This document shows positions 9,586 through 17,966 of a stretch of 64,000 nt of DNA, in pieces. The position numbers and the translations under genes were made by a program. Source of the DNA: Paenibacillus graminis. Its GTDB lineage: Bacteria; Bacillota; Bacilli; Paenibacillales; Paenibacillaceae. The notes beneath the pieces are model-generated. The model ran no database searches. It saw only the letters and a list, made by a program, of their open reading frames with translations, and was not told the origin of the DNA. Position 1 is the stretch's first letter, and the number at the start of each line of letters is the position of its first letter. The stretch lies in contig NZ_CP009287.1 in assembly GCF_000758705.1 (NCBI RefSeq), positions 3,472,001-3,536,000 of the forward strand, given 5' to 3'.

Positions 9586-11151
9586 ATGTACAAGGTGCTG
9601 CTGGTTGACGATGAGCTGTTGGATCTGGAGGGGCTGCAGCGTTTCATGAACTGGGAAGGTCTAGGTATGGAGGTGTGTGCCGCCGCAAACAGCGGGTTTG
9701 AAGCCCTGGAGGTGCTGGAATCGCAGGCTGTGGATATTATGGTCACTGACATCAGGATGCCGATCATGTCAGGGATGGAGCTTGCGCGCAGAGCCCTTGA
9801 GCTGAACCCGAAGCTGAAGATAATTTTTGTCAGCGGGTATGAGGATTTCCAGTATGCCAAACAGGCCATTTCCATGAGCGCGTCGGGTTATGTTCTGAAG
9901 CCCGTGGACGATGACGATATGCGCAGGTCGCTGGAAGAGGTCCGGGAGACGTTGGACCGTGAACAGGAGCATTCGCATCTCGAGCGTTATTTCTCCGAAT
10001 CAGAACCGCTGCTGCGCAGAGAGCTGTTCATGCAGCTGCTGGACGGAGAGCCGGATGAAGCCAAGATGCTGCCGCTGCTTCAGCGTGTCGGTATTCATTG
10101 GAGCGGTACCAGATTGTACACGGCCCTGCTGGAGCCGGATGATATGTCCTGGAAGCTGAACGCCTACAGTGATGGAGCCAAAGCCGAAATCGAGAACATG
10201 CTGGAGGCGGCGATTGAGCGGTATTGTGCAGAGGAACAGATTCAAGCCTGCAGAACAGAACGGTTCCATTACGCGTTGATTCTGGAGGAAAATGTGGACC
10301 GCGAAAGACTGCGCAGGCTGGTACAGCAGGCAGTGGCTGGAACACCGCTTACTGTTACCATTGGTGTAGGCCCGGCCGTGAACCATTTACGGGAGCTGCG
10401 GAATTCCTTCCGGCAGGCCAGAAATGCGCTCAGACTGAAGCTGTTCCTGGGTAAAGGCAAGCTGATTCTCCATTCCGACGCCAGAGGTCCGATATCCGCC
10501 TCCGTCAAGGATCTGGACAGTATTCTGCAGTCCTTGTTCGGGGCGATGTCCTCTTACCGGCTGGTCGATGTGGACGACTGCAATGAGGAGCTGTTCGTCT
10601 GGGTGGGCAATATGGAGACTAAGCTGGAGATCTATCAGCTGTTCCTGCACATTGTCTCCAAACTGGATGCTTACCTGCATACGATCAATGAGGATTTTTA
10701 TGAGCTGCTGGGGCTGGAGCGGAAGCATCTCAATATTCTCTATGACCTGGAAACTATAGATGATATGAAATCCTGGCTCCGCCGCCGGATGTTCGAGCTG
10801 TCCGAACGGCTCCAGCGCAAGCGCCAAGGAAAAAAACGCAAGCTTGTAGAGGAAATTCAGGCATATATCGAAGAACATCTGGAGCATAATGTCATGCTGC
10901 GGGATGCTGCCAACCACTTTTCCTTTTCCCCGAATCACCTGGGCCAGATCTTCTTCGAGGAGACCGGAGTGTACTTCTCCGACTATGTGGGGCTAAGACG
11001 GCTGGAACGGGTGAAGGTGCTGCTTGGCGATCCGAAGCTGAAGGTCTATGAAGCCGCGAACCGGGTCGGTTATAAGAATCTCTCCCATTTCAGCAAGCAG
11101 TTCAAGGAATATTACGGGGTCAGCCCCGGCGACTACAGGAGACATCTGTAA
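9586..11151 (+). CDS. YesN-type response regulator with AraC DNA-binding domain
   Basis: About 521 residues. The N-terminal receiver has the acidic pair VDDE and phospho-acceptor Asp55 in MVTDIRMP. A long middle region contains YesN-type linker sequence. The C-terminus (about the last 100 residues) is a double helix-turn-helix AraC domain ending ANRVGYKNLSHFSKQFKEYYGVSPGDYR. ATG 9586 is chosen over ATG 9568 because GGGGGAGGG sits six to fourteen bases before it. The kinase gene begins one base after its stop, so the two form a pair. It likely activates the adjacent transporter and hydrolase genes when the kinase senses oligosaccharide. Confidence 0.92.
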   Translation: MYKVLLVDDELLDLEGLQRFMNWEGLGMEVCAAANSGFEALEVLESQAVDIMVTDIRMPIMSGMELARRALELNPKLKIIFVSGYEDFQYAKQAISMSASGYVLKPVDDDDMRRSLEEVRETLDREQEHSHLERYFSESEPLLRRELFMQLLDGEPDEAKMLPLLQRVGIHWSGTRLYTALLEPDDMSWKLNAYSDGAKAEIENMLEAAIERYCAEEQIQACRTERFHYALILEENVDRERLRRLVQQAVAGTPLTVTIGVGPAVNHLRELRNSFRQARNALRLKLFLGKGKLILHSDARGPISASVKDLDSILQSLFGAMSSYRLVDVDDCNEELFVWVGNMETKLEIYQLFLHIVSKLDAYLHTINEDFYELLGLERKHLNILYDLETIDDMKSWLRRRMFELSERLQRKRQGKKRKLVEEIQAYIEEHLEHNVMLRDAANHFSFSPNHLGQIFFEETGVYFSDYVGLRRLERVKVLLGDPKLKVYEAANRVGYKNLSHFSKQFKEYYGVSPGDYRRHL

Positions 11152-11152
11152 T

Positions 11153-12871
11153 ATGTGGCGTAAGATTAACATTCCTTTTGGATACAAGCTTATTCTGCCT
11201 TATGTGCTGTGCCTGCTGATGGCCGTGCTGACGGTTGGCCTGTTCGCCTATGCACACTCCGTGAATTCCCTACGCGAAAAGACGCGGGAGAACCTGCAAG
11301 GAACGCTAAGGCAAATGCGCGACAATATCCGTTATCGCACGGATGATATTGAACGGATCACGAACAGCCTCTACTACAATTACAGTCTTCAAAATGCTCT
11401 GCGCCGCTACGATCAGGGTTGGTACAGCTATGAGACGATGACAAAAACCCTCATGCCGGCGCTTGAAAATCTGCTCAATTACACAGCCAGCAACATTGGT
11501 CTGTCTCTATACCTTCAGAACGAATCGCTGCCCGAAATATTCTATAAGGCCGAAGAACAGAATCCGCTGCTTTCGACTAAGCGTTACGAGATTTATCATC
11601 TGTCACGGATACAAGAGTCGGACTGGTACCATATGCTGCAGTTCTCGGGCACCCTGCCGGGACTCAGCCGCTGGCAGCAGATTCAGCGCGATAAGGCGGA
11701 CGTCAATATTTCATTGCTCCAGCGTCTGGATGATGTGCAGCGGGCGAAGGAGATCGGTCTGGTCCGTGTGACGGTACAAATCCGCGATCTGCTGGATTCC
11801 GTAGATTACCGTAAGATTGGCGAATACAGCACGCTCGTCGTGCTTGACGCAAACGGCAGGACTGTACTGCAATCTTCGCCGGAAGGCGCAGAAGGGGGGA
11901 ATCCGCAGACAACGCCCGGAAGGCTTGTGCTTAGCGAACCGCTGCACGGGCTGGGGTGGCAGCTGCAAGCCTATATTCCGGACAGCCTGTTCGACCAGAG
12001 CGCGGGTGAGGTGCGCCGGATGACAGTGCTTGTCTGCCTGGTCAGTGCATTAGTATTGGCAGTATTGGGCATCGGGGTGTCCGGTTATTTCTCACGGCGG
12101 ATTCAGAAGATCGTGGGGTCGCTGAATGCTTTTCACGATGGGGATTTCCACAAAAGAATCCGTTTCAAAGGCAACGATGAGCTGGCCCAGATCGCCGTCG
12201 CCTTCAACCGGATGGGCAGCAATATGGAAGAGCTGATTCATAAAAATTATGTGGCCGATCTTCAGAAAAAGGAAGCGGAGCTGGAATCCCTGCAGGCCCA
12301 GATCAACCCCCATTTTCTCTATAATACCCTTTCCTCCATTAACCGTCTGGCCCAATTCGGGGATATCGACAAGCTGCATATTATGGTGCAGGAGCTGGCG
12401 AAATTCTACAGGCTTTCCCTGAACCGCGGAGAAATTCTGACTACAGTAGGCAAAGAAATTGAACATGCCAAAGCTTATGTGGCGATCCAGTGCATCAAAT
12501 ACGGTGAACGGCTTAGCGTATATTATGACATTGATCCTGAGGTGCTGGAGTATGCAACGGTCAAGCTGATTTTGCAGCCGCTGATCGAGAACGCGCTGGA
12601 GCATGCCTGGTTCGGGACCGCTCTTGGCATCCGGCTTGTCGTGGAGAAGCGGGATGCGGAGATCGTGTTCAAGGTAATCGATAATGGTGTTGGTATGAAT
12701 ACAGATACCATCCGCCAGATATTGGCGACGGAAGGACCACGGATCGGCTACGGCATCCGCAACGTCGATTCCCGCATTAAGCTGCATCACGGAAGCGGTT
12801 ACGGCGTAATGATCGCCAGCCGTTCCGGCATCGGGGCCTGCATACAGATTACTATTCCCTGCCGGATGTAA
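11153..12871 (+). CDS. YesM-type sensor histidine kinase
   Basis: About 572 residues. It has a transmembrane helix near residues 15-32, a large extracytoplasmic sensor, a second helix near residue 300, a HAMP domain, the His-kinase motif QINPHFLYNTL with His387, and a HATPase domain with NALEHAW and DNGVGMN. The open frame extends upstream inside the regulator gene, but ATG 11153 follows the regulator stop by one base and has AGGAG ten bases upstream. It is the partner of the preceding response regulator and probably senses sugars outside the cell. Confidence 0.92.
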   Translation: MWRKINIPFGYKLILPYVLCLLMAVLTVGLFAYAHSVNSLREKTRENLQGTLRQMRDNIRYRTDDIERITNSLYYNYSLQNALRRYDQGWYSYETMTKTLMPALENLLNYTASNIGLSLYLQNESLPEIFYKAEEQNPLLSTKRYEIYHLSRIQESDWYHMLQFSGTLPGLSRWQQIQRDKADVNISLLQRLDDVQRAKEIGLVRVTVQIRDLLDSVDYRKIGEYSTLVVLDANGRTVLQSSPEGAEGGNPQTTPGRLVLSEPLHGLGWQLQAYIPDSLFDQSAGEVRRMTVLVCLVSALVLAVLGIGVSGYFSRRIQKIVGSLNAFHDGDFHKRIRFKGNDELAQIAVAFNRMGSNMEELIHKNYVADLQKKEAELESLQAQINPHFLYNTLSSINRLAQFGDIDKLHIMVQELAKFYRLSLNRGEILTTVGKEIEHAKAYVAIQCIKYGERLSVYYDIDPEVLEYATVKLILQPLIENALEHAWFGTALGIRLVVEKRDAEIVFKVIDNGVGMNTDTIRQILATEGPRIGYGIRNVDSRIKLHHGSGYGVMIASRSGIGACIQITIPCRM

Positions 12872-12922
12872 CGTTGGCGCACACAGGCAGTTATAACCGT
12901 CTAAAAAGGAGTTCAGAACCTA

Positions 12923-14719
12923 TTGAAAATTACACTTCCAGATGGCTGTGAAATCAGAGTGGATGGACAGAGCGGCAGTTTTGAAGTTTCACTATCCTTA
13001 GCCCATCATAATGCTGAAGCAGGTATACATGATATTCGTCTTGTTCTCCAAGCTCCGGCTCCGGCTGTTCCGCCGGTATTATCAATGAAATGGAGCTGGG
13101 CAGCAGTGGATGTGCAGGGATTGTGGCATCCGTCGGTGGAACGCAGCCGGGGCCTGATTCCCGATTGGTGGCAGGGCTTCTCCTCCAGAGCGGTTTTCTC
13201 CGCGCCGGTTATCAGCCTGTACGGGAGCCGGGGGAATAATGTGCTGACCTTTGCCTGCTCCGATGTCCTGCATCCAGTAGAGCTCCATGCGGGGCTTCAT
13301 GAGGAAACCTCATGCTTTCATTGCTCCGTGACGCTGTGTGCGGAGCCCGGACCGCCAGTGGATCATCTAGAGGTTGTCCTGAGGCTGGATACCCGCAGCC
13401 ATCCTTATTATGAAGCGCTCCGGGGAGTAGGAGAATGGTGGGCAGGACTTCCCGGCTGTGAGCCGTCCCCCGTTCCGGAAGCTGCCAGGGAGCCGCTGTA
13501 TTCAACCTGGTACAGCTTCCACCAGCAACTGAAGCCTGAAGCAGTGGAAGCCGATTGTTGCTTGGCGGCAGCAATGGGCTGCCGAACGGTCATTATGGAT
13601 GACGGTTGGCAGACCTCTGACGAGACCCGGGGTTACGCCTATTGCGGGGACTGGAGGGTGAGTGCGGATAAAGTTCCAGATCTGAAGGCTCACGTTGGCA
13701 GCATTCATGATCTCGGAATGAAATTCATGCTGTGGTACGCGGTTCCGTTCATCGGCAAGCACAGTGAGGCCTGGGAAAGATTCAAGGATAAGCTGCTGTA
13801 TGTGAATGATGCTATGGGTGCAGGGGTTGCAGACCCCCGCTACCCGGATGTACGGGAGTATCTGACCGGCATCTATGAGCAGGCTGTCCGGGACTGGGAC
13901 CTTGACGGTTTCAAGCTGGATTTCGTTGACAGTTTTTATGCGGCCAAGGATTCCCCTCCCGGGAAGGGACACGGACAAGACATCCTTTCCGTGCCGGAAG
14001 CGGTAGATAAGCTGCTGGGCAGCATCATTTCCCGTCTGCGCCGGCTGAAGCCGGACATCCTGATCGAATTCCGCCAGAATTACATTGGTCCGCTTATGCG
14101 CAAATACGGGAATATGTTCCGGGCGGGTGACTGCCCGAACGATGCGCTGCAGAACCGGATGAAGACGATAGATATCCGGCTGATCTGCGGCACGACTGCA
14201 GCACATGCCGACATGCTGATGTGGAACCCTAAGGAGACTCCTGCCTCAGCCGCGCTGCAGTTTATTAATGTGCTGTTCTCTGTTCCGCAGATTTCGGTCC
14301 GCCTGGACCGGCTGCCGCAGGAGCATGCGGCCATGCTGGCCTTTTGGCTCTCCTTCTGGCGTGAGCACCGGGAGGTGCTGCTGGATGGCCGCCTTGAACC
14401 GCTTCATCCTGAGCTGCTGTACCCTCTGGTCATTGCCCGTACAGCTCAGCAATGGATCATAGCTGCCTATCAGGATATGGTAATCCCGTTATCCGGCAAT
14501 TTGCCGGACCGGGTGCATGTGGTCAACGGGACGCTGCTCTCCCGGCTGGTGCTGGAGCTGGACCGTGACTCAGGTCCTCTGGACGTCAACGTGCGTGATT
14601 GTCAAGGAACAGTAACTGCAAAATACAAGCTGAACTGGAACAGCGGAGTATATGCGCTTGAGGTGCCTGCAGCGGGGGTAATTACGCTGCAGCCTGTGCG
14701 TGGGCGTGGGCATGATTAA
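12923..14719 (+). CDS. GH36-type alpha-galactosidase
   Basis: A 598-residue clan GH-D enzyme. After an N-terminal beta-rich domain the barrel carries STWYSFHQ and MDDGWQ, the nucleophile Asp333 in DGFKLDFVD, and the acid/base Asp403 in FRAGDCPND. These motifs are those of GH36/GH27 alpha-galactosidases. No signal peptide is visible, so it acts in the cytoplasm. The TTG start has AAGGAG eleven bases upstream. Placed at the end of the locus, it would remove alpha-1,6-galactose from imported galactomannan-derived or raffinose-type oligosaccharides. The exact linkage is inferred. Confidence 0.85.
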   Translation: MKITLPDGCEIRVDGQSGSFEVSLSLAHHNAEAGIHDIRLVLQAPAPAVPPVLSMKWSWAAVDVQGLWHPSVERSRGLIPDWWQGFSSRAVFSAPVISLYGSRGNNVLTFACSDVLHPVELHAGLHEETSCFHCSVTLCAEPGPPVDHLEVVLRLDTRSHPYYEALRGVGEWWAGLPGCEPSPVPEAAREPLYSTWYSFHQQLKPEAVEADCCLAAAMGCRTVIMDDGWQTSDETRGYAYCGDWRVSADKVPDLKAHVGSIHDLGMKFMLWYAVPFIGKHSEAWERFKDKLLYVNDAMGAGVADPRYPDVREYLTGIYEQAVRDWDLDGFKLDFVDSFYAAKDSPPGKGHGQDILSVPEAVDKLLGSIISRLRRLKPDILIEFRQNYIGPLMRKYGNMFRAGDCPNDALQNRMKTIDIRLICGTTAAHADMLMWNPKETPASAALQFINVLFSVPQISVRLDRLPQEHAAMLAFWLSFWREHREVLLDGRLEPLHPELLYPLVIARTAQQWIIAAYQDMVIPLSGNLPDRVHVVNGTLLSRLVLELDRDSGPLDVNVRDCQGTVTAKYKLNWNSGVYALEVPAAGVITLQPVRGRGHD

Positions 14720-14727
14720 TAGCCCAT

Positions 14728-14970
14728 TCCAAACATAATTCAAACGTACTCAAACGCATCACAAACCCATTTCAAACGCAACTTAAAAGCAACTAAAACG
14801 CAACTAAAACGCAACTCAAATGCAACTCAAACGTGACTCAAGCGCATCCCAAACGCGACTCAAAAGCAACTCAAAAGCAACTCAAAAGCAACTCAAGCCC
14901 ATCACAAACCTATCTCAAACGTCCCTTAAACGTAACTTAAACCCATTACAAAACGCGACTCATTCCCATC
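14728..14970. repeat. Degenerate 11-bp tandem array, about 22 copies
   Basis: About 22 successive 11-base units with consensus TCAAACGCAAC. Three central units are identical (TCAAAAGCAAC) and one unit near the end has an extra base. Each unit has a run of three to four A at the same phase, so A-tracts recur about once per helical turn, a layout that could bend DNA. No open frame spans it. It lies right after the alpha-galactosidase gene. Confidence 0.9.
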
Positions 14971-15008
14971 CCAAAAATAGCTGTAGTAAAGGGTAGAGGA
15001 GAGTAAAC

Positions 15009-15095
15009 ATGCGAACAACTATCATTATTGGAGCGCTGCAGACAGCATCAAGAAGTTTGTGTATGATTCCGCAGTACATTCTCGGGTTACGTTAG
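15009..15095 (+). CDS. Possible 28-codon small ORF or gene remnant
   Basis: ATG with AGAGGAGAG about eight bases upstream opens a 28-codon frame beginning MRTTIIIGALQ and ending at TAG. It could be a small protein or the remnant start of a gene lost from this repeat-rich region. There is no domain evidence, and it may be chance. Confidence 0.15.
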   Translation: MRTTIIIGALQTASRSLCMIPQYILGLR

Positions 15096-15163
15096 TAAGT
15101 TAGTAAGTTAGTTAGTAAGTAAGTAAGAAGTTAGTTGGTCAACTAGTTAGTTGGTGGGTGGGT
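15091..15163. repeat. GTTA/GTAA simple-sequence repeat
   Basis: A 73-base tract of near-tandem GTTA, GTAA and GTTG tetramers, grading into GGTGGGTGG. It is a likely slippage-prone tract. No gene crosses it. Confidence 0.8.
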
Positions 15164-15230
15164 TAAGTGGAAAAAGTATCATTAATTTGATTGAAAAACC
15201 TTCGCTGAAGAGGTTAAGTGGAAAAAGGAT
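15161..15230. repeat. Two direct copies of GGTTAAGTGGAAAAAG, 51 bases apart
   Basis: GGTTAAGTGGAAAAAG occurs at 15161 and 15212. The second copy continues to GGAT and forms the left arm of the hairpin element interrupted by the insertion sequence (see the next entry). Confidence 0.8.
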
Positions 15231-15358
15231 AACTAATCCGGCTCTCTTTGAGTCAGGTATGGTAATATCCCACAATTAAGATCCTTTTTGAAAGTAGAAT
15301 AAAAAGTGGACACCCGTTAAGAGAGTATGAATAATGAACTTAACGAGGAGGTGTTCAC

Positions 15359-15676
15359 ATGGGTGAACAACGGCAACGGTATAATGAAAAATTTAAAAGA
15401 GAAGCGGTCAAGTACATTCAGGAACAGACGAAGACGGTGACGGAGATTGGGGAGGAGCTGGGCATCTCCCCTGGCGTACTGCACAACTGGCTGGCAAAGT
15501 ATCGGGAGTTCGGGAATGAACCTGTAAACAGTGCGGAAAAAGTTCGCGAACTTGAGCAGCGACTGGCGGAACAAGAACAAGAATTACAGGCAAGGGCGCA
15601 GCGAATTGCAGACGTCGAAGAGGAGCTCGCCATCGTAAAAAAAGCTGTGCACATCTTCAGCAAACCAAAGAACTGA
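15359..15676 (+). CDS. IS3-family transposase OrfA
   Basis: A 105-residue protein with an N-terminal helix-turn-helix (FKREAVKYI to ISPGVLHNWLAKYREFG) and a leucine-zipper-like coiled coil (residues about 60-95). It binds the terminal repeats and regulates transposition. An AGGAGG ribosome site precedes the ATG. The A7 run near its end lets some ribosomes shift into OrfB. Confidence 0.92.
   Translation: MGEQRQRYNEKFKREAVKYIQEQTKTVTEIGEELGISPGVLHNWLAKYREFGNEPVNSAEKVRELEQRLAEQEQELQARAQRIADVEEELAIVKKAVHIFSKPKN
15637..15643 (+). promoter_or_regulatory. Programmed -1 frameshift site (A7)
   Basis: Seven A residues are followed by G. OrfA reads GTA AAA AAA GCT here. A -1 slip enters the frame that runs without stop through LQQTKELRFQF into OrfB, giving the fused OrfAB transposase usual for IS3 elements. 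Confidence 0.8.
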
Positions 15677-15714
15677 GATTTCAGTTCATCGAAGATCATC
15701 GCTCCGAGTTTCGA

Positions 15715-16548
15715 ATGGAGAAGATGTGCAGCGTTTTTGAAGTGTCCCGGAGCGGGTATTACAAATGGCGAAGTGCTACCTCGAGCCCTCAAGCCGAGCG
15801 TAAGGCGCTAGTGCTCCGGCGGATCATCTATCATTTCAAGGACAACAGACAACGTTATGGTAGCCCCAAAATTACCGAGCTTTTGCTGAAAGAAGGGTTC
15901 ACCATTAGCGAGCGGACGGTAGGAAAATACATGCGAGAGCTCGGATTACGTTCCTGTGTAGCCAAGCGGTTTCGTGTAAAAACGACGGATTCCAATCACA
16001 ATTTGCCCATTGCTCCCAATCTGCTGAATCAAAAATTTGCGACGGCCGAGCCTAACAAAGTCTGGGTCACAGACATTACCTACATTCCCTGCCGGCAAGG
16101 TAGGCTGTACCTGGCCAGTGTGCTCGACCTCTGCACGAGAGAAATTGTCGGCTGGAGACTGGAGGAACGAATGACGACGGATCTGGTACTGGGCGCACTG
16201 GACGACGCCTACAAGGCCAAGCGGCCCCCAAAGGGACTCATCCATCACTCCGATCGGGGATCACAGTACGCCTCTGCCGATTACCGTAAACGTCTAAAAA
16301 AATATCACATGAAGGCGAGCATGAGCCGTAAGGGAAATTGCTATGATAATGCCTGCATCGAATCCTTTCATAGCGTACTAAAGAAAGAGTTTGTTTATTG
16401 CACCAAGTTCAAAACGAAGCAGCACGCGCAGGACGAGATGTTCCAGTACATTGAATTTTTTTATAATCGCAAGCGAATCCACAGTGCGCTGGGTTATGTT
16501 TCCCCTGCCCAATTTGCAGCGAAGTTCAAGAAGAGAAAGACTGCCTAA
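15715..16548 (+). CDS. IS3-family transposase OrfB (DDE catalytic domain)
   Basis: A 277-residue part beginning at an internal ATG. The native product is probably the OrfAB fusion reached from the A7 site about 70 bases upstream. It has an HTH_21 region (RQRYGSPKITELL) and an rve integrase core with the DDE triad: Asp in VWVTDITYIP, Asp in HHSDRGSQY and Glu in NACIESFHSVLKKE. No internal stop or frameshift is seen. It cuts and joins the IS ends. Confidence 0.93.
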   Translation: MEKMCSVFEVSRSGYYKWRSATSSPQAERKALVLRRIIYHFKDNRQRYGSPKITELLLKEGFTISERTVGKYMRELGLRSCVAKRFRVKTTDSNHNLPIAPNLLNQKFATAEPNKVWVTDITYIPCRQGRLYLASVLDLCTREIVGWRLEERMTTDLVLGALDDAYKAKRPPKGLIHHSDRGSQYASADYRKRLKKYHMKASMSRKGNCYDNACIESFHSVLKKEFVYCTKFKTKQHAQDEMFQYIEFFYNRKRIHSALGYVSPAQFAAKFKKRKTA

Positions 16549-16615
16549 ATCTATTTTTTTGTGTCCACTTTCTTGACGGAAGTCCATTTTTCCACTTACT
16601 TGTCAGGAACAGGGG

Positions 16616-16870
16616 GAGCCTGAAAACAACGGCAAAAATGCCGTTGTCGAACCGCCGCAGCCCGGGGAGCCTGAAAACAACGGCAAAAATGCCGTTGTCG
16701 AAGCGCCGCAGCCCGGGCCGCCTGGAAACAACGGCAAAAATGCCGTTGTTGAAGCGCTGCAGGCCGGGCTGCCTGAAAACAACGGCAAAAATGCCGTTGT
16801 TGAACCGCCACAGGCCGGGCTGCACAGAAACAACGGCAAAAATGCCGTTGTTGAGACGCCGCAGGCCGCC
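16616..16870. repeat. Five 51-bp tandem repeats, each with a perfect hairpin
   Basis: Five units of exactly 51 bases begin near 16616. Each contains ACAACGGCA and TGCCGTTGT around a short A-rich loop (cores at 16626, 16677, 16728, 16779 and 16830). The hairpin is invariant while the spacer varies (for example CCGCCGCAGCCCGGG or GCGCTGCAGGCCGGG). Because 51 is a multiple of three, long open frames appear in several frames, but none has a start with a ribosome site. The array lies downstream of the LysR gene, where it could stop or stabilise that transcript. Confidence 0.92.
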
Positions 16871-16882
16871 GCTCCCCTAGGG

Positions 16883-17770
16883 TTACTTGCCCGGCGCAGC
16901 AAGCACCTTTTCTATAAACATCTGCACAGCCATACCTTCAGGATTGTCGGTATGCCGGATGATCAGAAATTCCCGTTCAAGAAGTCTCTGCCTAAGCCGC
17001 AGCTCGCTGATTTCACCGCCCGCCAGTTCTTTGCGCACGATCCACCGGGACAGCATCCCGAGCCCCAGCCCGGCAGCAACAGCCTCCTTTACTCCTTGGC
17101 TGCTGTTGAATACATAGGATCGTTTCACATGTACTCCCGATTCCTGAAAAAAGTGATCGCTATACGCACGGGTACCCGAGCCATGCTCGCGCAGCACCCA
17201 AGTCTGATCCTGCAGCATGTCCTTCTCTACGGCCAAGCTGTCAGCGAGCGGGTGGCCCGCCGGGGCGATGACGATCATTTCGTCTTTCATATACGGAATG
17301 ATCGTAAGCTCGGGGTCAGCAGTTTCCCCTTCAATAAACCCGACATCGAGCTGATTTGCTCTTACAGCGGCAATTATCTCCTCTGTGTTGCCGATGGTCA
17401 CCTGGAGGCTGACAAGCGGATACTGTCTGGCAAATTCAGCTAGCCTTGCAGGCAAAATATATTCTCCAATCGTAAAGCTTGCCCCGATCTGAAGATTTCC
17501 CGTTACCTCATCCCGCAGCAGACGAATTTCACGGCCCGCGTCATCGTACAGGGAGAGAATCTGCTTGGCGTATTTGTATAATATGGTTCCAGCTTCCGTC
17601 ATCCGGACCTGCTTCGGCGAGCGGTGCAGCAGTCTGGTTCCCAGCTCATTCTCCAGATTGCGGATATGGAGACTCACACCCGGCTGCGACAGGTTCAGCA
17701 TCGCGCCCGCTTTGGAGAAATGGCTCTGCTCCACCACGGTAACATACACTTTAAGTGCATCGGCAATCAT
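16883..17770 (-). CDS. LysR-family transcriptional regulator (YeiE/CysL-like)
   Basis: A 295-residue LysR regulator. The N-terminal winged helix has HFSKAGAMLNLSQPGVSLHIRNLENELGTRL (quoted here in part of the HTH), and the effector-binding domain follows from about residue 90. GAGGGA precedes the ATG. It is divergent from a YeiH-type transporter, the usual partnership for this subgroup, which is tied to sulfur or selenium compounds in some members. An inverted repeat lies between the two genes. The ligand is unknown. Confidence 0.9.
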   Translation of the reverse strand: MIADALKVYVTVVEQSHFSKAGAMLNLSQPGVSLHIRNLENELGTRLLHRSPKQVRMTEAGTILYKYAKQILSLYDDAGREIRLLRDEVTGNLQIGASFTIGEYILPARLAEFARQYPLVSLQVTIGNTEEIIAAVRANQLDVGFIEGETADPELTIIPYMKDEMIVIAPAGHPLADSLAVEKDMLQDQTWVLREHGSGTRAYSDHFFQESGVHVKRSYVFNSSQGVKEAVAAGLGLGMLSRWIVRKELAGGEISELRLRQRLLEREFLIIRHTDNPEGMAVQMFIEKVLAAPGK

Positions 17771-17845
17771 AATAATCCCTCATTCTAAAAGGAATATATA
17801 GCCATTCAAACTATACTACAGGCCATTTTACCATATCTATTTGCC

Positions 17846-17872
17846 TTAATCATAATAAAAACTAATGATTAA
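17846..17872. promoter_or_regulatory. Candidate LysR operator
   Basis: TTAATCAT and ATGATTAA form an 8-base inverted repeat separated by 11 bases, between the divergent LysR and YeiH genes. The size and place fit a LysR-type recognition site. Binding is inferred. Confidence 0.5.
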
Positions 17873-17966
17873 AATAGCAAAGCCGAATTTCACTTTCGTG
17901 CGCAAGGCTCTTATAGTGGAGCTGTAGAACATTGCTGCCCTACGCGGCGGACGGAGAGTGAAGCAG

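Larger units (their letters stand above)
15289..16586 (+). mobile_element. IS3-family insertion sequence, about 1.3 kb
   Basis: It carries overlapping orfA/orfB with a frameshift signal. The termini are imperfect but share AAAGTGGACAC in inverted orientation. With the boundaries TG (15289) and CA (16586), the element is flanked by TTTT on both sides, consistent with a 3-4 bp target duplication. Both open frames are intact, so it may be active. The exact ends are inferred from the TG/CA rule and the reconstructed target. Confidence 0.8.
15214..16602. repeat. Hairpin element split by the IS insertion
   Basis: Removing the IS plus one 4-base TTTT target copy joins ATCCTTTT to TCCACTTA. This gives an exact reverse complement of TAAGTGGAAAAAGGAT at 15215-15230. 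The pre-insertion locus therefore held a 16-bp perfect inverted repeat around a loop of about 50 bases, resembling a small palindromic repeat element. Confidence 0.7.

Noticed and set aside
14728..14970. Possible CRISPR array or iteron origin
   Set aside because: The 11-base units are directly adjacent with no spacers. No replication initiator gene or DnaA box cluster is nearby.
16616..16870. Possible CRISPR array
   Set aside because: The units are contiguous 51-mers with related, not unique, spacers and no cas genes nearby.
16616..17443. Open plus-strand frames running from the 51-bp repeats into the LysR region
   Set aside because: Openness follows from a repeat length divisible by three and from the strand opposite LysR. 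There is no start codon with a ribosome site.
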